From NCBI RefSeq assembly GCF_040151475.1, contig NZ_JBDKWG010000146.1, positions 124,001 through 188,000 of the forward strand: DNA of 64,000 nt. The letters run 5' to 3'. The notes under the pieces were generated by a model, which saw only the letters and a program-made list of their open reading frames with translations, did not search any database and was not told where the DNA came from. The stretch's first letter is position 1. Every line of letters begins with the position of its first letter. Positions 9,742-18,599 of the stretch are shown here, one piece after another. The stretch is from CAXBNB01 sp040151475 (GTDB taxonomy: Bacteria; Bacteroidota; Bacteroidia; Cytophagales; Cyclobacteriaceae). The position numbers and the translations under genes were made by a program.

Positions 9742-12072
9742 CTAATGTTTGGAATTTTCGGTTCCAACGGCAGTTTGTGTTTCATTTTCAGAACCTTCAG
9801 ATTCTGAAAATTCAACCAATTCTTTCAGCCTCCTCAGTGATTCCTGATTGGATGGCTGATGGATGTTGTTGATAATATTGGTCTTTTCTTTTTTCGTCAA
9901 ATGCCAGCTCAATGACGCCCGTTCCAATTCTTTTTGCCAGATTTCCTGAGCTTTATTTATAAATGCTTTTTTCTCAAAAATACTGAGCGTATTGTATTCC
10001 AGGCCTATTAAATCTATTTCTCCACCGAACCATTCATTGGCAAAAGTCAGTTTATAATCGTTACTGATGTCCTGTGAATTGCCCAAATTGTTATAAACGC
10101 TGCTGATAGGTACGGAAATTCGTTCAAGAATAGAAAGGTTGCTCCTTTCCTGAATAGGTGCGTCTTTTCGGGTATCTCTTACGGAAAGGATGATGACACC
10201 ACTGGTGTTGTCTGCAATCCAGTCTTTAAAATTGTACAGGAATTTTAAAGCATCAGAAATCCCGAAATTATCCGAAACCCCTGCATCCATGATTTCTATT
10301 ACCGGTTTGCTTGGCAAGGTCAGGTTTGGAGTGACATAAGGAAATGATGCATTCATTCTCAAAGCCGTCAGTATTTTTAAATTCTCTGCCTTTTGGTCTT
10401 TGAAAAACTGGAGAAAATCAACGCTGCTATTCTTGTATATAATGTGTCCTTCTCTGTCTTTGGCGAAAATATTCATGTAAGTGACCGGCTGTGGAGACAT
10501 GTAGAGCTTGCGTCCATCCAATGAAACAGTTGGCCCTAAAATCATCATGGGTATGCGGGACTGAAATTCGGCCTGTTTGTAATCAATCAGTTTCTTGTCC
10601 AGTACAAAATCGGTATTGGAATTCAGTTGATTTTCAAATTCATATCCCCGGTCTTTTAGGTATTTTTTCCCTTCATAAGTATAAAATTGATTTCGAAGGA
10701 TCAGGTCATTGACCACCAGGCTAAAGATGATCGGATTAAGGTTGTCTTTTGAAATATTATTTAAGGCAGCATGTTTGTCGAATTGAGGAGTACTCAACTT
10801 TAATTCTCTAAAATAGGCTGCACCGAAAGCCCCACCGGAGGCACCAGTGATCAGTATGGTATGATCCATCAACTTACCGTGGAGTAAACTGTCTGCATGG
10901 AGGAGGGAATTAAAAGTCCAAAGTGCTGCCCTTTGTCCACCACCGCTTACACACAGGAAGATCATTTTTTGCTTTTTGCCTTCGGGCCATTTTGCCTTCC
11001 AGTTTTCCAGAATTTGCAGCGTATGGATTTTGTCTTTTTCGATATTCTCATAAGAATTTTTTTGCTTCAGGGTTTCTATCGAGTAGTCTGCTTTTTGCAC
11101 GTCATAATCCAATCCCGGAGTTTCATAAACAGCATTGATAACACCTGACTTCATTAGCATATTGATCAAAAAGAAAATCACCAGCGAGACGGCAATTGAC
11201 CACTTGTGAAACCAATAGGAAACCGCTCCTGTGAGCATTGTAAAAATAGTAAGCATAAGCAGTACACTGGCGGCTGCCGGAATCTGAAAATAAGGAATAT
11301 CTATGAAGAACCTAAGTAGAAAAATAAAAGCAATCAGCGTTGTTTCTATTACTACAGAATTAAAATGGTTTTGGTTAAAAACTTTTAATATGGCATCCTT
11401 GTCATAGAAATAAAAAAGGTCGCTCGTAGGGTTTACCTTCAGTTTGAGGTCAAGGTAAGACTCTACCTGATGGGTTTTAGTTTTACTCTCTTTGAGTTGA
11501 TTGAGTGCTTTTTGACGGTGTAGCTTGTTTTTCTTTAAGGTACGATCCACTTCTCCGGCCAGATATTTAAAGATGTCTTTGTTGGTCCAGCTGAAGTAGA
11601 GGTAGAGCAAAATAAAAATGCTGGTGATCCCAAGCATTAGTCCCACAATCATGGAAATGATATTCCAGGTGCTCGAGTATTCATTGTCTATTTGAAACCT
11701 GATAATCGCAACTACATATACTATAAGAGTAATTAGGGGAATCAAGCTGTTGTTGATGGAAAATTTGCTGAATGGCTTTTCTAAAATGCCAATAAATGAA
11801 TAATCGGAACCATATAATATGTAACACGAAATGTGAAAGGCAACAATAAAACCACCGAAAGTGATGCCTACCATATAGAAGCTCAAAAAACCCACATGAT
11901 CCAAATACTCAGGATCCAGAAATAAATATGGTATGCCGTAAACCCTCCCGAAATTTTGAGTTGTAACCAATACAATCATGATCCAACTACCCAGAATCAG
12001 CTGATTGCTTTTGAGATGTCTGACAAAAAGCTGGACAGGAAATGAATAATATAGTTGTTTGAGTGCTTTCAA
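9742..12072 (-). CDS. Membrane-anchored patatin-like phospholipase
   Basis: A 776-residue protein with several hydrophobic helices in the first 320 residues (about six, e.g. LILGSWIMIVLVTT, FYMVGITFGGFIVAFHISCYI, IISMIVGLMLGITSIFILLYLYF) and a patatin lipase domain after them. The oxyanion loop SGGGQRAA, the nucleophile motif GASGG with Ser, and the Asp dyad DAGVSDNFG are all present, so it should be an active Ser-Asp lipid acyl hydrolase at the inner membrane. The start is TTG, supported by AAGGA five bases upstream on the minus strand. It is followed closely by icmF, which suggests co-transcription; a metabolic link through fatty acids is speculative. Confidence 0.85.
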   Translation of the reverse strand: MKALKQLYYSFPVQLFVRHLKSNQLILGSWIMIVLVTTQNFGRVYGIPYLFLDPEYLDHVGFLSFYMVGITFGGFIVAFHISCYILYGSDYSFIGILEKPFSKFSINNSLIPLITLIVYVVAIIRFQIDNEYSSTWNIISMIVGLMLGITSIFILLYLYFSWTNKDIFKYLAGEVDRTLKKNKLHRQKALNQLKESKTKTHQVESYLDLKLKVNPTSDLFYFYDKDAILKVFNQNHFNSVVIETTLIAFIFLLRFFIDIPYFQIPAAASVLLMLTIFTMLTGAVSYWFHKWSIAVSLVIFFLINMLMKSGVINAVYETPGLDYDVQKADYSIETLKQKNSYENIEKDKIHTLQILENWKAKWPEGKKQKMIFLCVSGGGQRAALWTFNSLLHADSLLHGKLMDHTILITGASGGAFGAAYFRELKLSTPQFDKHAALNNISKDNLNPIIFSLVVNDLILRNQFYTYEGKKYLKDRGYEFENQLNSNTDFVLDKKLIDYKQAEFQSRIPMMILGPTVSLDGRKLYMSPQPVTYMNIFAKDREGHIIYKNSSVDFLQFFKDQKAENLKILTALRMNASFPYVTPNLTLPSKPVIEIMDAGVSDNFGISDALKFLYNFKDWIADNTSGVIILSVRDTRKDAPIQERSNLSILERISVPISSVYNNLGNSQDISNDYKLTFANEWFGGEIDLIGLEYNTLSIFEKKAFINKAQEIWQKELERASLSWHLTKKEKTNIINNIHQPSNQESLRRLKELVEFSESEGSENETQTAVGTENSKH

Positions 12073-12232
12073 TTTTGTCCTTTTTTAATCGGTTTCAATT
12101 TAGACAAGAAAGGTGAAATAACCCGAGTCTCACAAGTTTGTTATTTGGTTTATTGGAAAAGAGAAAGAGCAATATCGTGTTTGTGATGGATTTTGAGTCA
12201 TGAAAATATCAAAATACAAAACTAACCTCCTG

Positions 12233-12377
12233 GGGCAAACGCATTTAAAAATTCTTACTATCCCCAGACTCCTGTCTCGGCAGGCGAGTGTTCTGGGGTC
12301 TGTTAGAGTTGCCTATAACTCTAACAGATACCGTAACTGGTACGGTAAGGAGGTTTTGTTTTTAAATGCGCTTGCCC
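12233..12377. repeat. MITE-like element B with internal hairpins
   Basis: Terminal inverted repeat of 19 bp with one mismatch (GGGCAAACGCATTTAAAAA at 12233-12251 against 12359-12377). Between the ends lie three nested hairpins: CCCCAGA/TCTGGGG, CTGTTAGAGTT/AACTCTAACAG and TACCGTA/TACGGTA, a cloverleaf-like set. An apparent 78-codon frame across it is not a gene. It marks the left edge of the accessory island. A structured RNA is an alternative reading. Confidence 0.6.
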
Positions 12378-12635
12378 TGACCAATCCCCCATCAAGGCAG
12401 ATTATTGAATTTAACCCACTTACTTGCGGAGTTTAATTGTAATTATACAATGTTATTTATTGTAATAATATATTATGTGTTTTTTGATATACCAACTTTA
12501 ATTATAATTATTCAAACAAAATAGCTGCTATTTTTATTTTATTGAATGTTATATTATGGATAATAATATTTATTCTATAAATTTTCTACTACCAGCTATT
12601 CATAACTAGTTTATTACCAACCTAAACTTTGGTTT
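12378..12635. other. AT-rich non-coding spacer before the island
   Basis: About 260 bases with long A/T tracts and no frame with coding character on either strand. Together with element B it makes a gap of about 560 bases between the patatin-like gene and the holin. It presumably holds the island promoter, but I find no clean TAnnTTTG match. Confidence 0.5.
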
Positions 12636-13124
12636 ATGAGTATTTTCAGTAATATTCTTGGAACAGGTGCTTCTGAAATCCTGAATGGTGTGAACAGCAT
12701 CATTGGAAAATTTAAGATAAGCCCTGTCGAAAAGGAATCCTTTAAGCTCCAACTCGAAAGCCTGCTCCAAAAGCGTGATCAGGAAATCGAAGAAACCTAC
12801 CGACAGGAAATTCTTGCCAAATCCGAAGTTATCAAAGCGGAACTCGCCCAGGGTGACAACTTTACCAAAAGGGCCCGACCCAGTGTGGTCTATCTGGGTT
12901 TGATTTTTATATTCCTTGTACATGTACTCCTACCCATAGTAAGCCACTTATCCGGTAAGGCCGTGCCTGACATAAGCCTGCCCGAAGAGTTTTGGTGGGC
13001 ATGGGGCAGTGTGGTAAGTGTATATGGCATAGGCCGCTCTTTTGAAAAGACGGGGGTTAGGAACCGACTGACCGGGATCATTACAGGCAGTGGTGCTGAT
13101 AAAGTGGAGGAAGCGAAAGGATGA
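12636..13124 (+). CDS. Holin of the 3TM / gene-transfer-agent type
   Basis: A 162-residue protein with an amphipathic, charged first half (KISPVEKESFKLQLESLLQKRDQEIEETYRQEI) and a membrane half: ARPSVVYLGLIFIFLVHVLLPIV, then FWWAWGSVVSVYGIGRSFEKTG. The motif 'RP-x-x-x-Y-x-G-L' followed by a Trp-rich second segment and G-x-GRSxEK is what I know of the 3TM holin family used in gene-transfer-agent release. Such holins permeabilise the inner membrane. The stop overlaps the start of the amidase gene (ATGA), the classic holin-endolysin arrangement. The gene is visibly GC-richer than the region. Confidence 0.75.
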   Translation: MSIFSNILGTGASEILNGVNSIIGKFKISPVEKESFKLQLESLLQKRDQEIEETYRQEILAKSEVIKAELAQGDNFTKRARPSVVYLGLIFIFLVHVLLPIVSHLSGKAVPDISLPEEFWWAWGSVVSVYGIGRSFEKTGVRNRLTGIITGSGADKVEEAKG

Positions 13125-13951
13125 TTAGTATCAGCGACCATAGGATCGAAGGAGCGAAATGGCAGGAAAGCCCTAATACAAGCGACCTTTTCAATGCAGG
13201 CCTTCCCGACACCATAGTAGTGCATTTTACCGGGGGCAGGAGCGCCCAAAGCTCTGCCGACTGGCTTTGTAATCCTGAAGCCAAGGCTTCTGCCCATATC
13301 ATTATAGCCAAAGACGGCAGCATTATTCAATTGGCCGGGTTTGATACCATTGCATGGCATGCAGGCATTAGCAAATGGCAAGATCGAACAGGGCTTAACA
13401 AATACAGCATAGGCATAGAGATAGACAATGCCGGACGACTGGAGGAGCGGGTGGACGGCTACTACACCTGGTTTAAAACGAAAGTAGCCGATAAGGACGT
13501 AGTGAAAGGAATACACCGCAATGAAAGCACCCCCTCCTACTGGCAAGCTTTCACGGACAAGCAAGTAGAAACGACCGAAGCTATCTGCCTTGCCTTGATG
13601 CAGGCTTACCCGATCACAACCATACTGGGGCATGAAGAGATCAGCCCGGGGAGAAAGATAGACCCGGGACCGGCCTTTCCCCTGGACAACATGAGAAGCC
13701 GCCTCCTGGGAAGAAAAGATGAGGGAGAAGGAAAGGCCCTGATCACTGAAGAATCTGGGGAAAACAGGCGCATGGGCATAGTGACCGCCAACAAACTAAA
13801 CGTACGCACCATGCCCTCTGCCACCAGCAGCAAAGTAACTGAGCCCCTAACCAAAGGCAGTTTGGTGAAGATACTGGAAGAGCAGGAAGGTTGGTACAAA
13901 GTAAAAATAGAAGAAGAGGGATGGGTGAGTAGGGAGTATGTAAAAGTATAA
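13121..13951 (+). CDS. N-acetylmuramoyl-L-alanine amidase with C-terminal SH3b domain (endolysin-like)
   Basis: A 276-residue peptidoglycan hydrolase expected to cut the bond between MurNAc and L-Ala. The amidase_2 fold occupies about residues 20-185: DTIVVHFTGG supplies the first zinc His, AHIIIAKDGSIIQL and AWHAGISKWQ are family landmarks, and GHEEISPGRKIDPGPAF supplies the second His and the terminal ligand. An SH3b wall-binding domain follows at about 210-276 (KLNVRTMPSATSSKV, GWYKVKIEEEGWVSREYV). No signal peptide is seen, so release would need the overlapping holin. The start is backed by GGAGG upstream. GC-rich like the holin. Confidence 0.9.
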   Translation: MISISDHRIEGAKWQESPNTSDLFNAGLPDTIVVHFTGGRSAQSSADWLCNPEAKASAHIIIAKDGSIIQLAGFDTIAWHAGISKWQDRTGLNKYSIGIEIDNAGRLEERVDGYYTWFKTKVADKDVVKGIHRNESTPSYWQAFTDKQVETTEAICLALMQAYPITTILGHEEISPGRKIDPGPAFPLDNMRSRLLGRKDEGEGKALITEESGENRRMGIVTANKLNVRTMPSATSSKVTEPLTKGSLVKILEEQEGWYKVKIEEEGWVSREYVKV

Positions 13952-13956
13952 ATGGT

Positions 13957-15639
13957 ATGATGAATTTTTTTGGTAAAAAAACTGAGCCTGGAAAATGGAT
14001 GAGAAGATACACCATATACTTGGTTCTGGTCACTATTGCGTATTTAATAGTACATTTTTCAAGTAATATCCCAAAAAGACAACTGGTTAATTTCAATCAA
14101 GCAGAGGTTGATTTCATTGTAGCTGTAAAAGTGGATACAACAAACAAGAATGCACAGAAAGAGATAATTCAAAGTTATCTTTTCCATACTGGTTATCCAA
14201 AGAGTTTAGATTTTGAGGAGCTTTGGTTGATAATTGAAGAATTAGACTCAACGGAACTAAGACAATTTTTAACAAAATATGAAATAGAAGAATCTTCGCC
14301 ATTCTGGTTGACGGGTAATATGGTATTTTTCGAGATCATATTTTGGTCATGGTTTGGAGTATTAGCCAGTTTACTTTTTCACGGTACAGAAGCCATACGA
14401 AAGGGAGAGTTTGACATTAAGGAAGAATCAGTCCATTGGGCCAAATTGTTGTATTCCCCCCTAGTGACCATTGTGCTGATATTAAGTCTTGATGCTCTAT
14501 CCAACAATGATCACATCAGTATTGATGGATTTGATTACTGGCTGATAGTTTTATCATTTGTATTGGGCTATTACTCAAGAAGGGCAATCGATCTCTTGGA
14601 TAGGGTTAAGGATATCGTTTTTAGGTCTAGCAGTCCCAAAGACACAACCAACGTTTCAAATCACCAACTCGACAATTTCCAATCGCTTTCCATTGAAGAA
14701 AAAAAAAGAATTCTCAGGTTGTGCAAAACTAATTTACAGAAAGAATGGATAGGTAAATATGATGGATTGCATAGTGTTAAAGTAGCTGAAAAGAATCCTT
14801 CCGATTGGCGATTGATTTTTATTGTGGATGAGAAAAAAGAGTTGGTAGACGTACAAAATTTAGTACCAGACTTTATTCCATTTACTGTGGACAACAATAA
14901 ATACAAACTACCAACGGCTGTCAAAGGCTCAGGTAAGGCAAGCAATGATGTATATAATCCAAATCAACCCAAAACTATTTGCAGTCAAAATCCCAAGAAA
15001 CCGGGATGTAGTATTAGCAGACTCAAAACTGATTTAAATGATACCGGAAGTATTGGTTTGAAAGTATGGAGGGAGGTAAATGGGCAAAAGAAATATTTCT
15101 TGTTGAGTTGTTACCATGTGCTTTGCTCTATTGAGTTTAAACAAGGAATTTATGATTTTGATAAATCCAAGGAAACAAACTTCGATATTATTTCACCAAG
15201 TAAAAAAGATGGTGGAAGCCAAGTTTTAGCAAAAGTATCTGAAGGAAGATATACTGATTTTTTGGATGCTGCGATCGCAGAACTTATTAATCCATCTGAC
15301 TTAGAAGAAAACATTTCCGGTGTAACATCTGCGCCAATTGGCAAAATAAGCGTAACCACTGAACATGAAGAAATGTACATCATTATGAGTGGTCGAACCT
15401 CAGGCAAACAATATGGCGAAATCATAGAATACTCAACGTTTGTGACAATTGACGGCCATACTACATACGATGTGATCATGACATCAAAAATGTCTAAAGG
15501 AGGTGATTCAGGAGCCATTGTTGTCGATACACTTGGACGGCTTGTTGGAATGGTGAAGGCCGGGGATAATGAGCACACCTATTTAATCCCAATAGAAAGA
15601 ATTCTCAACTACTTAAATATAAACCCATGCTACGTTTAA
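13957..15639 (+). CDS. Membrane-anchored trypsin-like serine protease
   Basis: A 560-residue protein with membrane helices at about 17-33, 121-141, 165-182 and 193-208, a linker, and a chymotrypsin-fold protease domain from about residue 355. The triad is visible: His387 in FLLSCYHVLC, Asp437 in FLDAAIAEL and Ser518 in KGGDSGAIVV. A Cys-bearing linker (ICSQNPKKPGCS) precedes the domain. There is no classical signal peptide; an even helix count would leave the protease in the cytoplasm, but topology is uncertain. It is AT-rich, unlike the amidase only five bases before it. The next gene overlaps its last codons, so the two are translationally coupled. No named family recognised beyond the protease fold. 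Confidence 0.75.
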   Translation: MMNFFGKKTEPGKWMRRYTIYLVLVTIAYLIVHFSSNIPKRQLVNFNQAEVDFIVAVKVDTTNKNAQKEIIQSYLFHTGYPKSLDFEELWLIIEELDSTELRQFLTKYEIEESSPFWLTGNMVFFEIIFWSWFGVLASLLFHGTEAIRKGEFDIKEESVHWAKLLYSPLVTIVLILSLDALSNNDHISIDGFDYWLIVLSFVLGYYSRRAIDLLDRVKDIVFRSSSPKDTTNVSNHQLDNFQSLSIEEKKRILRLCKTNLQKEWIGKYDGLHSVKVAEKNPSDWRLIFIVDEKKELVDVQNLVPDFIPFTVDNNKYKLPTAVKGSGKASNDVYNPNQPKTICSQNPKKPGCSISRLKTDLNDTGSIGLKVWREVNGQKKYFLLSCYHVLCSIEFKQGIYDFDKSKETNFDIISPSKKDGGSQVLAKVSEGRYTDFLDAAIAELINPSDLEENISGVTSAPIGKISVTTEHEEMYIIMSGRTSGKQYGEIIEYSTFVTIDGHTTYDVIMTSKMSKGGDSGAIVVDTLGRLVGMVKAGDNEHTYLIPIERILNYLNINPCYV

Positions 15640-17051
15640 TAGTATTACTCTTGTTTTCTTGCTGTACAATAGCAGTTCTCATCGCTCAGCCCAAAAAAAT
15701 TACTAACAAACTCATTGACTATTCTGATCTTAAGAAAGCGGGAACAGGTTTTTTAATTGAATTCGAATATGACAAAAAAAATCCGGCTGAAGTTGCAGAT
15801 AAGGCTAGCTTTAGTATTAATGGAATCTCTAGTGCTGATGTTGGTTTGATAGAAGTTAAAAATGATAAGGGAATCCCCTTAAAACCAGGTTCACATGCAA
15901 CAGACAAACTACCTTATTCCATAACTAAGAATATCTTGGTTCTTGACAAAGGCACATCAAGTCATAAATTCACGATCACCTATTCTCCAACTGGTGGTAC
16001 TGCCATTGACCATGACTTAGAAATAAAAGCAACTGAAAAAAGCACCGAGAAGCCTATAACTGGTGCTACTATAACTACTGAAATAAATAGCTATATAGCC
16101 AAAGCCAACGAATATATTCGTCAAAATGAAATTAAGGAAGATAGGAAAAGAAACATCTACATGAAAGGCAATCAAGTATATATTTTTTTAAGTGAGGATG
16201 GTAGCATACTCAAATCAGATTTGCCAACTACAGCAATCCAAGAATATGTATATCATTTCATTGTCATTTCATGCAAAAACTGTAAACATACCAGCAAGCT
16301 CAAACTTGAAGTGGAAGGAAGTTACAACCCTTCTTATTTGAACTTTGTGCTAAACGAGGACAAAGAACTCCAATCTGAAAAAGAAAATAATAAACATGAC
16401 CCTCCAATTTATGAAGCCATCCATTATGGTAGCTACGGCCCATTTACAGATAGTTTTAAAGTTAAAGTATCCAAGATTGACGTTGAGGATCAGAAAAAGG
16501 ATCAAGTAATTTTTGAAAGATCAGTAAAAATTGCCAAACTCTATCATGTGTCCATATCCACAGGTCTATTTAATACAACTCTCAAAAATCCTCAGAACAT
16601 TGAAATAGCTGATCGAATTCAAAGCGGAGTAGCTATGGGTGATTCTACATTAATTGCTGATGATCCTAAAATGAGAGGTGTTATCACAATAATGGCTACA
16701 TATTATCCAGGAGGGAGAAGCTTCTTATTCCCTCCAACAGGAAATATTTTTGACCCAAGTAGAATTGGAGTGTTGGTTGGTGCTCAATTGAACGACAACC
16801 TACAAGAAAACTTCTTTTTAGGCTTATCTTCTGATTTTGCCAGAGGTGGGTCTTTTGCCATCGGCATACACTGTGGCCGAAGAAATTTTATTACGGGAGG
16901 TGATTACAGCGATTTTAATTACGGAACCGACAAGTTCATTGGTGAACTAAAAGTGAAAAAAGAATGGGATATAGGCATATTCTTTGGAGCTGTCATTGAT
17001 GCCAGGGTAGCACTTCAATTATTTAAGGGTATTGGAGGAGGTGACAATTAA
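15627..17051 (+). CDS. Exported protein of unknown function
   Basis: A 474-residue protein with a signal peptide (MLRLIVLLLFSCCTIAVLIAQ). The mature part begins with beta-rich, Ig-like character (GFLIEFEYDKKNPAEVADKASFSING, KFTITYSPTGGTAID), continues with a charged middle and ends in a Gly/Phe-rich half (GVLVGAQLNDNLQENFFLGLSSDFARGGSFAIGIHCGRRNF) whose alternating pattern suggests an outer-membrane barrel-like end. I do not recognise a family. It overlaps the protease gene by 13 bases and is followed 11 bases later by a lipoprotein gene, so the three are probably one operon; periplasmic partnership with the protease is inference. Confidence 0.7.
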   Translation: MLRLIVLLLFSCCTIAVLIAQPKKITNKLIDYSDLKKAGTGFLIEFEYDKKNPAEVADKASFSINGISSADVGLIEVKNDKGIPLKPGSHATDKLPYSITKNILVLDKGTSSHKFTITYSPTGGTAIDHDLEIKATEKSTEKPITGATITTEINSYIAKANEYIRQNEIKEDRKRNIYMKGNQVYIFLSEDGSILKSDLPTTAIQEYVYHFIVISCKNCKHTSKLKLEVEGSYNPSYLNFVLNEDKELQSEKENNKHDPPIYEAIHYGSYGPFTDSFKVKVSKIDVEDQKKDQVIFERSVKIAKLYHVSISTGLFNTTLKNPQNIEIADRIQSGVAMGDSTLIADDPKMRGVITIMATYYPGGRSFLFPPTGNIFDPSRIGVLVGAQLNDNLQENFFLGLSSDFARGGSFAIGIHCGRRNFITGGDYSDFNYGTDKFIGELKVKKEWDIGIFFGAVIDARVALQLFKGIGGGDN

Positions 17052-17062
17052 AATAGTTGGTT

Positions 17063-17542
17063 ATGAGCAATAGATTATTAAAATATGCTGTGTGTTTGCT
17101 TCCCCTTTTAATTAGTTGCAATCGTAGTACAAATGTTGTGGTTTACCCTTCCAAGGTCAGTACTTCAGTAGTTTCGTCTACATGGATGAGCGAATCAAGT
17201 TATAACTCCTCTGTAATAAGGGCTGAATCATCATTGAGCGGAACAGAACTTACAACAGAAATTAGGAGTATTTTATCTAGGCTTTCTTTCGAGATTCAAT
17301 CGGATAAAGATGACACTATAATTACAAAACCTTATAAGATTGATGGCAGAGAAATGAGATTGAATATTCGTTACCAAGGTAATATTGTATTGGTCTCAGG
17401 AGACCAAGGTTCAAATTCTTATGGCGGTGGCGTTAATTGGAAACCGATTATTAGAGATACGCATCCGTGGGGCTCACCATGGTGGGAGCGCATGAATGTA
17501 TTTGCGAAGGTCATTGGAGATCTTAGCTTAGGCTATAAATGA
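17063..17542 (+). CDS. Lipoprotein of unknown function (island paralogue 1)
   Basis: A 159-residue lipoprotein: signal sequence MSNRLLKYAVCLLPLLISC with lipobox LISC. The ATG at 17063 fits the signal peptide better than a TTG two codons upstream. The mature part carries a Ser/Thr-rich head, a segment LTTEIRSILSRLSFEIQSDKDDTIITKPY and a Trp-bearing C-terminal region (WGSPWWERMNVFAKVIGD). A gene of the same plan lies at 18600; shared features suggest diverged copies. No family recognised. Confidence 0.65.
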   Translation: MSNRLLKYAVCLLPLLISCNRSTNVVVYPSKVSTSVVSSTWMSESSYNSSVIRAESSLSGTELTTEIRSILSRLSFEIQSDKDDTIITKPYKIDGREMRLNIRYQGNIVLVSGDQGSNSYGGGVNWKPIIRDTHPWGSPWWERMNVFAKVIGDLSLGYK

Positions 17543-17592
17543 AGGGGTAGAAAATTTGTTGTTTGTAATATTATAATAGTGATAGGTCAAAA

Positions 17593-17915
17593 TTGTTATA
17601 CAATCCCCAGACTAGTCAATGCCGTCCTCTGGATCTCGACAATCTATTCAATGGCCTGCTGGCATCAGAAAATCACTACAAATCCCAGCGGGATAGCTTT
17701 TCATACACATATGAAAAGAAGGAATTGCATTCAAAAAACAACAGCTACCGACCCACAAGTCAAAGCTACCAACTAAACTATGACAGCTACCACGAAAAAT
17801 TCGCAGCTACCATCCAAAGCATGATATCTACCAGACCATATACGACAGCTACCAACCTAAATGTAATATCTACCACTATAGACATGCCAGCTACCAGGAA
17901 TATGCCATTTTTTAA
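17593..17915 (+). pseudogene. Frameshifted remnant of a heptad-repeat (Ser-Tyr) protein
   Basis: AGCTACC or ATCTACC recurs at 17743, 17764, 17785, 17805, 17826, 17847, 17868 and 17889, i.e. every 21 bases except one 20-base step. Read as codons this is a seven-residue repeat beginning S/I-Y: SYRPTSQ, SYQLNYD, SYHEKF, then after a -1 slip SYHPKHD, IYQTIYD, SYQPKCN, IYHYRHA, SYQEYAIF-stop at 17915. The slip follows a run of five A. Upstream the frame extends to a TTG at 17593 (LYNPQTSQCRPLDLDNLF...) with no ATG. It may be a pseudogene, a sequencing error or a frameshifting site. The parent family is not recognised. Confidence 0.5.
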
Positions 17916-17936
17916 CCATCAAATACTATAAAGACG

Positions 17937-18587
17937 ATGAAAACGAACACAATCGATGCGAGAATGCTGAATGCGCAGGTTGCAATCGACAATGCGCTGG
18001 GCAATGACACGATCAAAGCAGCCCTTGCCCTCTTCGGCTATGATGAAGCCAAACTCAATGAAGGGCAAGCCCTGTATGAAGATGCCTCTGGCAAACAAAA
18101 CAAGCAAAAACAGGAATACGGTGAGCAGTACCAGGCCACCGACGCACTAGATGCTGCCATGTCTGCGGCAAATGCGGTGTATATGCGACATGTTAAAATT
18201 GCCCGAATTGCGCTAAGGGCACAAAGGGGTGTCGCTCAGGCTTTGGATCTGGACGGACGGAGAAAGCAAACCTATTCCGGCTGGATCAATCAGGCATCCG
18301 TCTTCTATACCAACGCCCTGGCAGATGCTGGCATAAAAACCGCACTGGCACAATTTGGTATCACCGACCAAGCCCTCACAGACGCTTTGGCAGCAATAAA
18401 AGACGTAGAAGCCAAACTTGCTGCACAGCTCAAAGAAAAAGGGGAAGCGCAGGATGCCACCAAAGTACGAGATGAGGCTTTTGAAGAGCTACAGGACTGG
18501 ATGAGCGATTTTGTGGCTATCAGTAGGATCGCTTTGGAAAACGACCCGCAGTTGTTGGAAGTATTAGGAATTGTAGAACCCAGTTAA
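17937..18587 (+). CDS. Helical protein with an internal duplication, unknown function
   Basis: A 216-residue, predominantly helical, Ala-rich cytoplasmic protein without signal peptide or membrane helix. Two repeats of about 87 residues are visible: NALGNDTIKAALALFGYDEA (19-38) to HVKIARIALRAQRGVAQALDL (85-105), and NALADAGIKTALAQFGITDQ (126-145) to FVAISRIALENDPQLLEVLGI (192-212), an offset of 107. Between them each repeat holds a charged, coiled-coil-like stretch. The gene is GC-richer than the two lipoprotein genes that flank it. I do not recognise the family; a scaffold or adaptor role would be a guess. Confidence 0.75.
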   Translation: MKTNTIDARMLNAQVAIDNALGNDTIKAALALFGYDEAKLNEGQALYEDASGKQNKQKQEYGEQYQATDALDAAMSAANAVYMRHVKIARIALRAQRGVAQALDLDGRRKQTYSGWINQASVFYTNALADAGIKTALAQFGITDQALTDALAAIKDVEAKLAAQLKEKGEAQDATKVRDEAFEELQDWMSDFVAISRIALENDPQLLEVLGIVEPS

Positions 18588-18599
18588 AACCAAAAACTT

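Noticed and set aside
12200..12436. 78-codon frame on the plus strand
   Set aside because: It crosses the terminal repeats and hairpins of element B; the peptide follows the inverted repeats and has no protein character.
12890..13633. 247-codon frame opposite the holin and amidase genes
   Set aside because: Antisense to two clearly conserved genes in a GC-rich stretch where stop codons are rare on the other strand.
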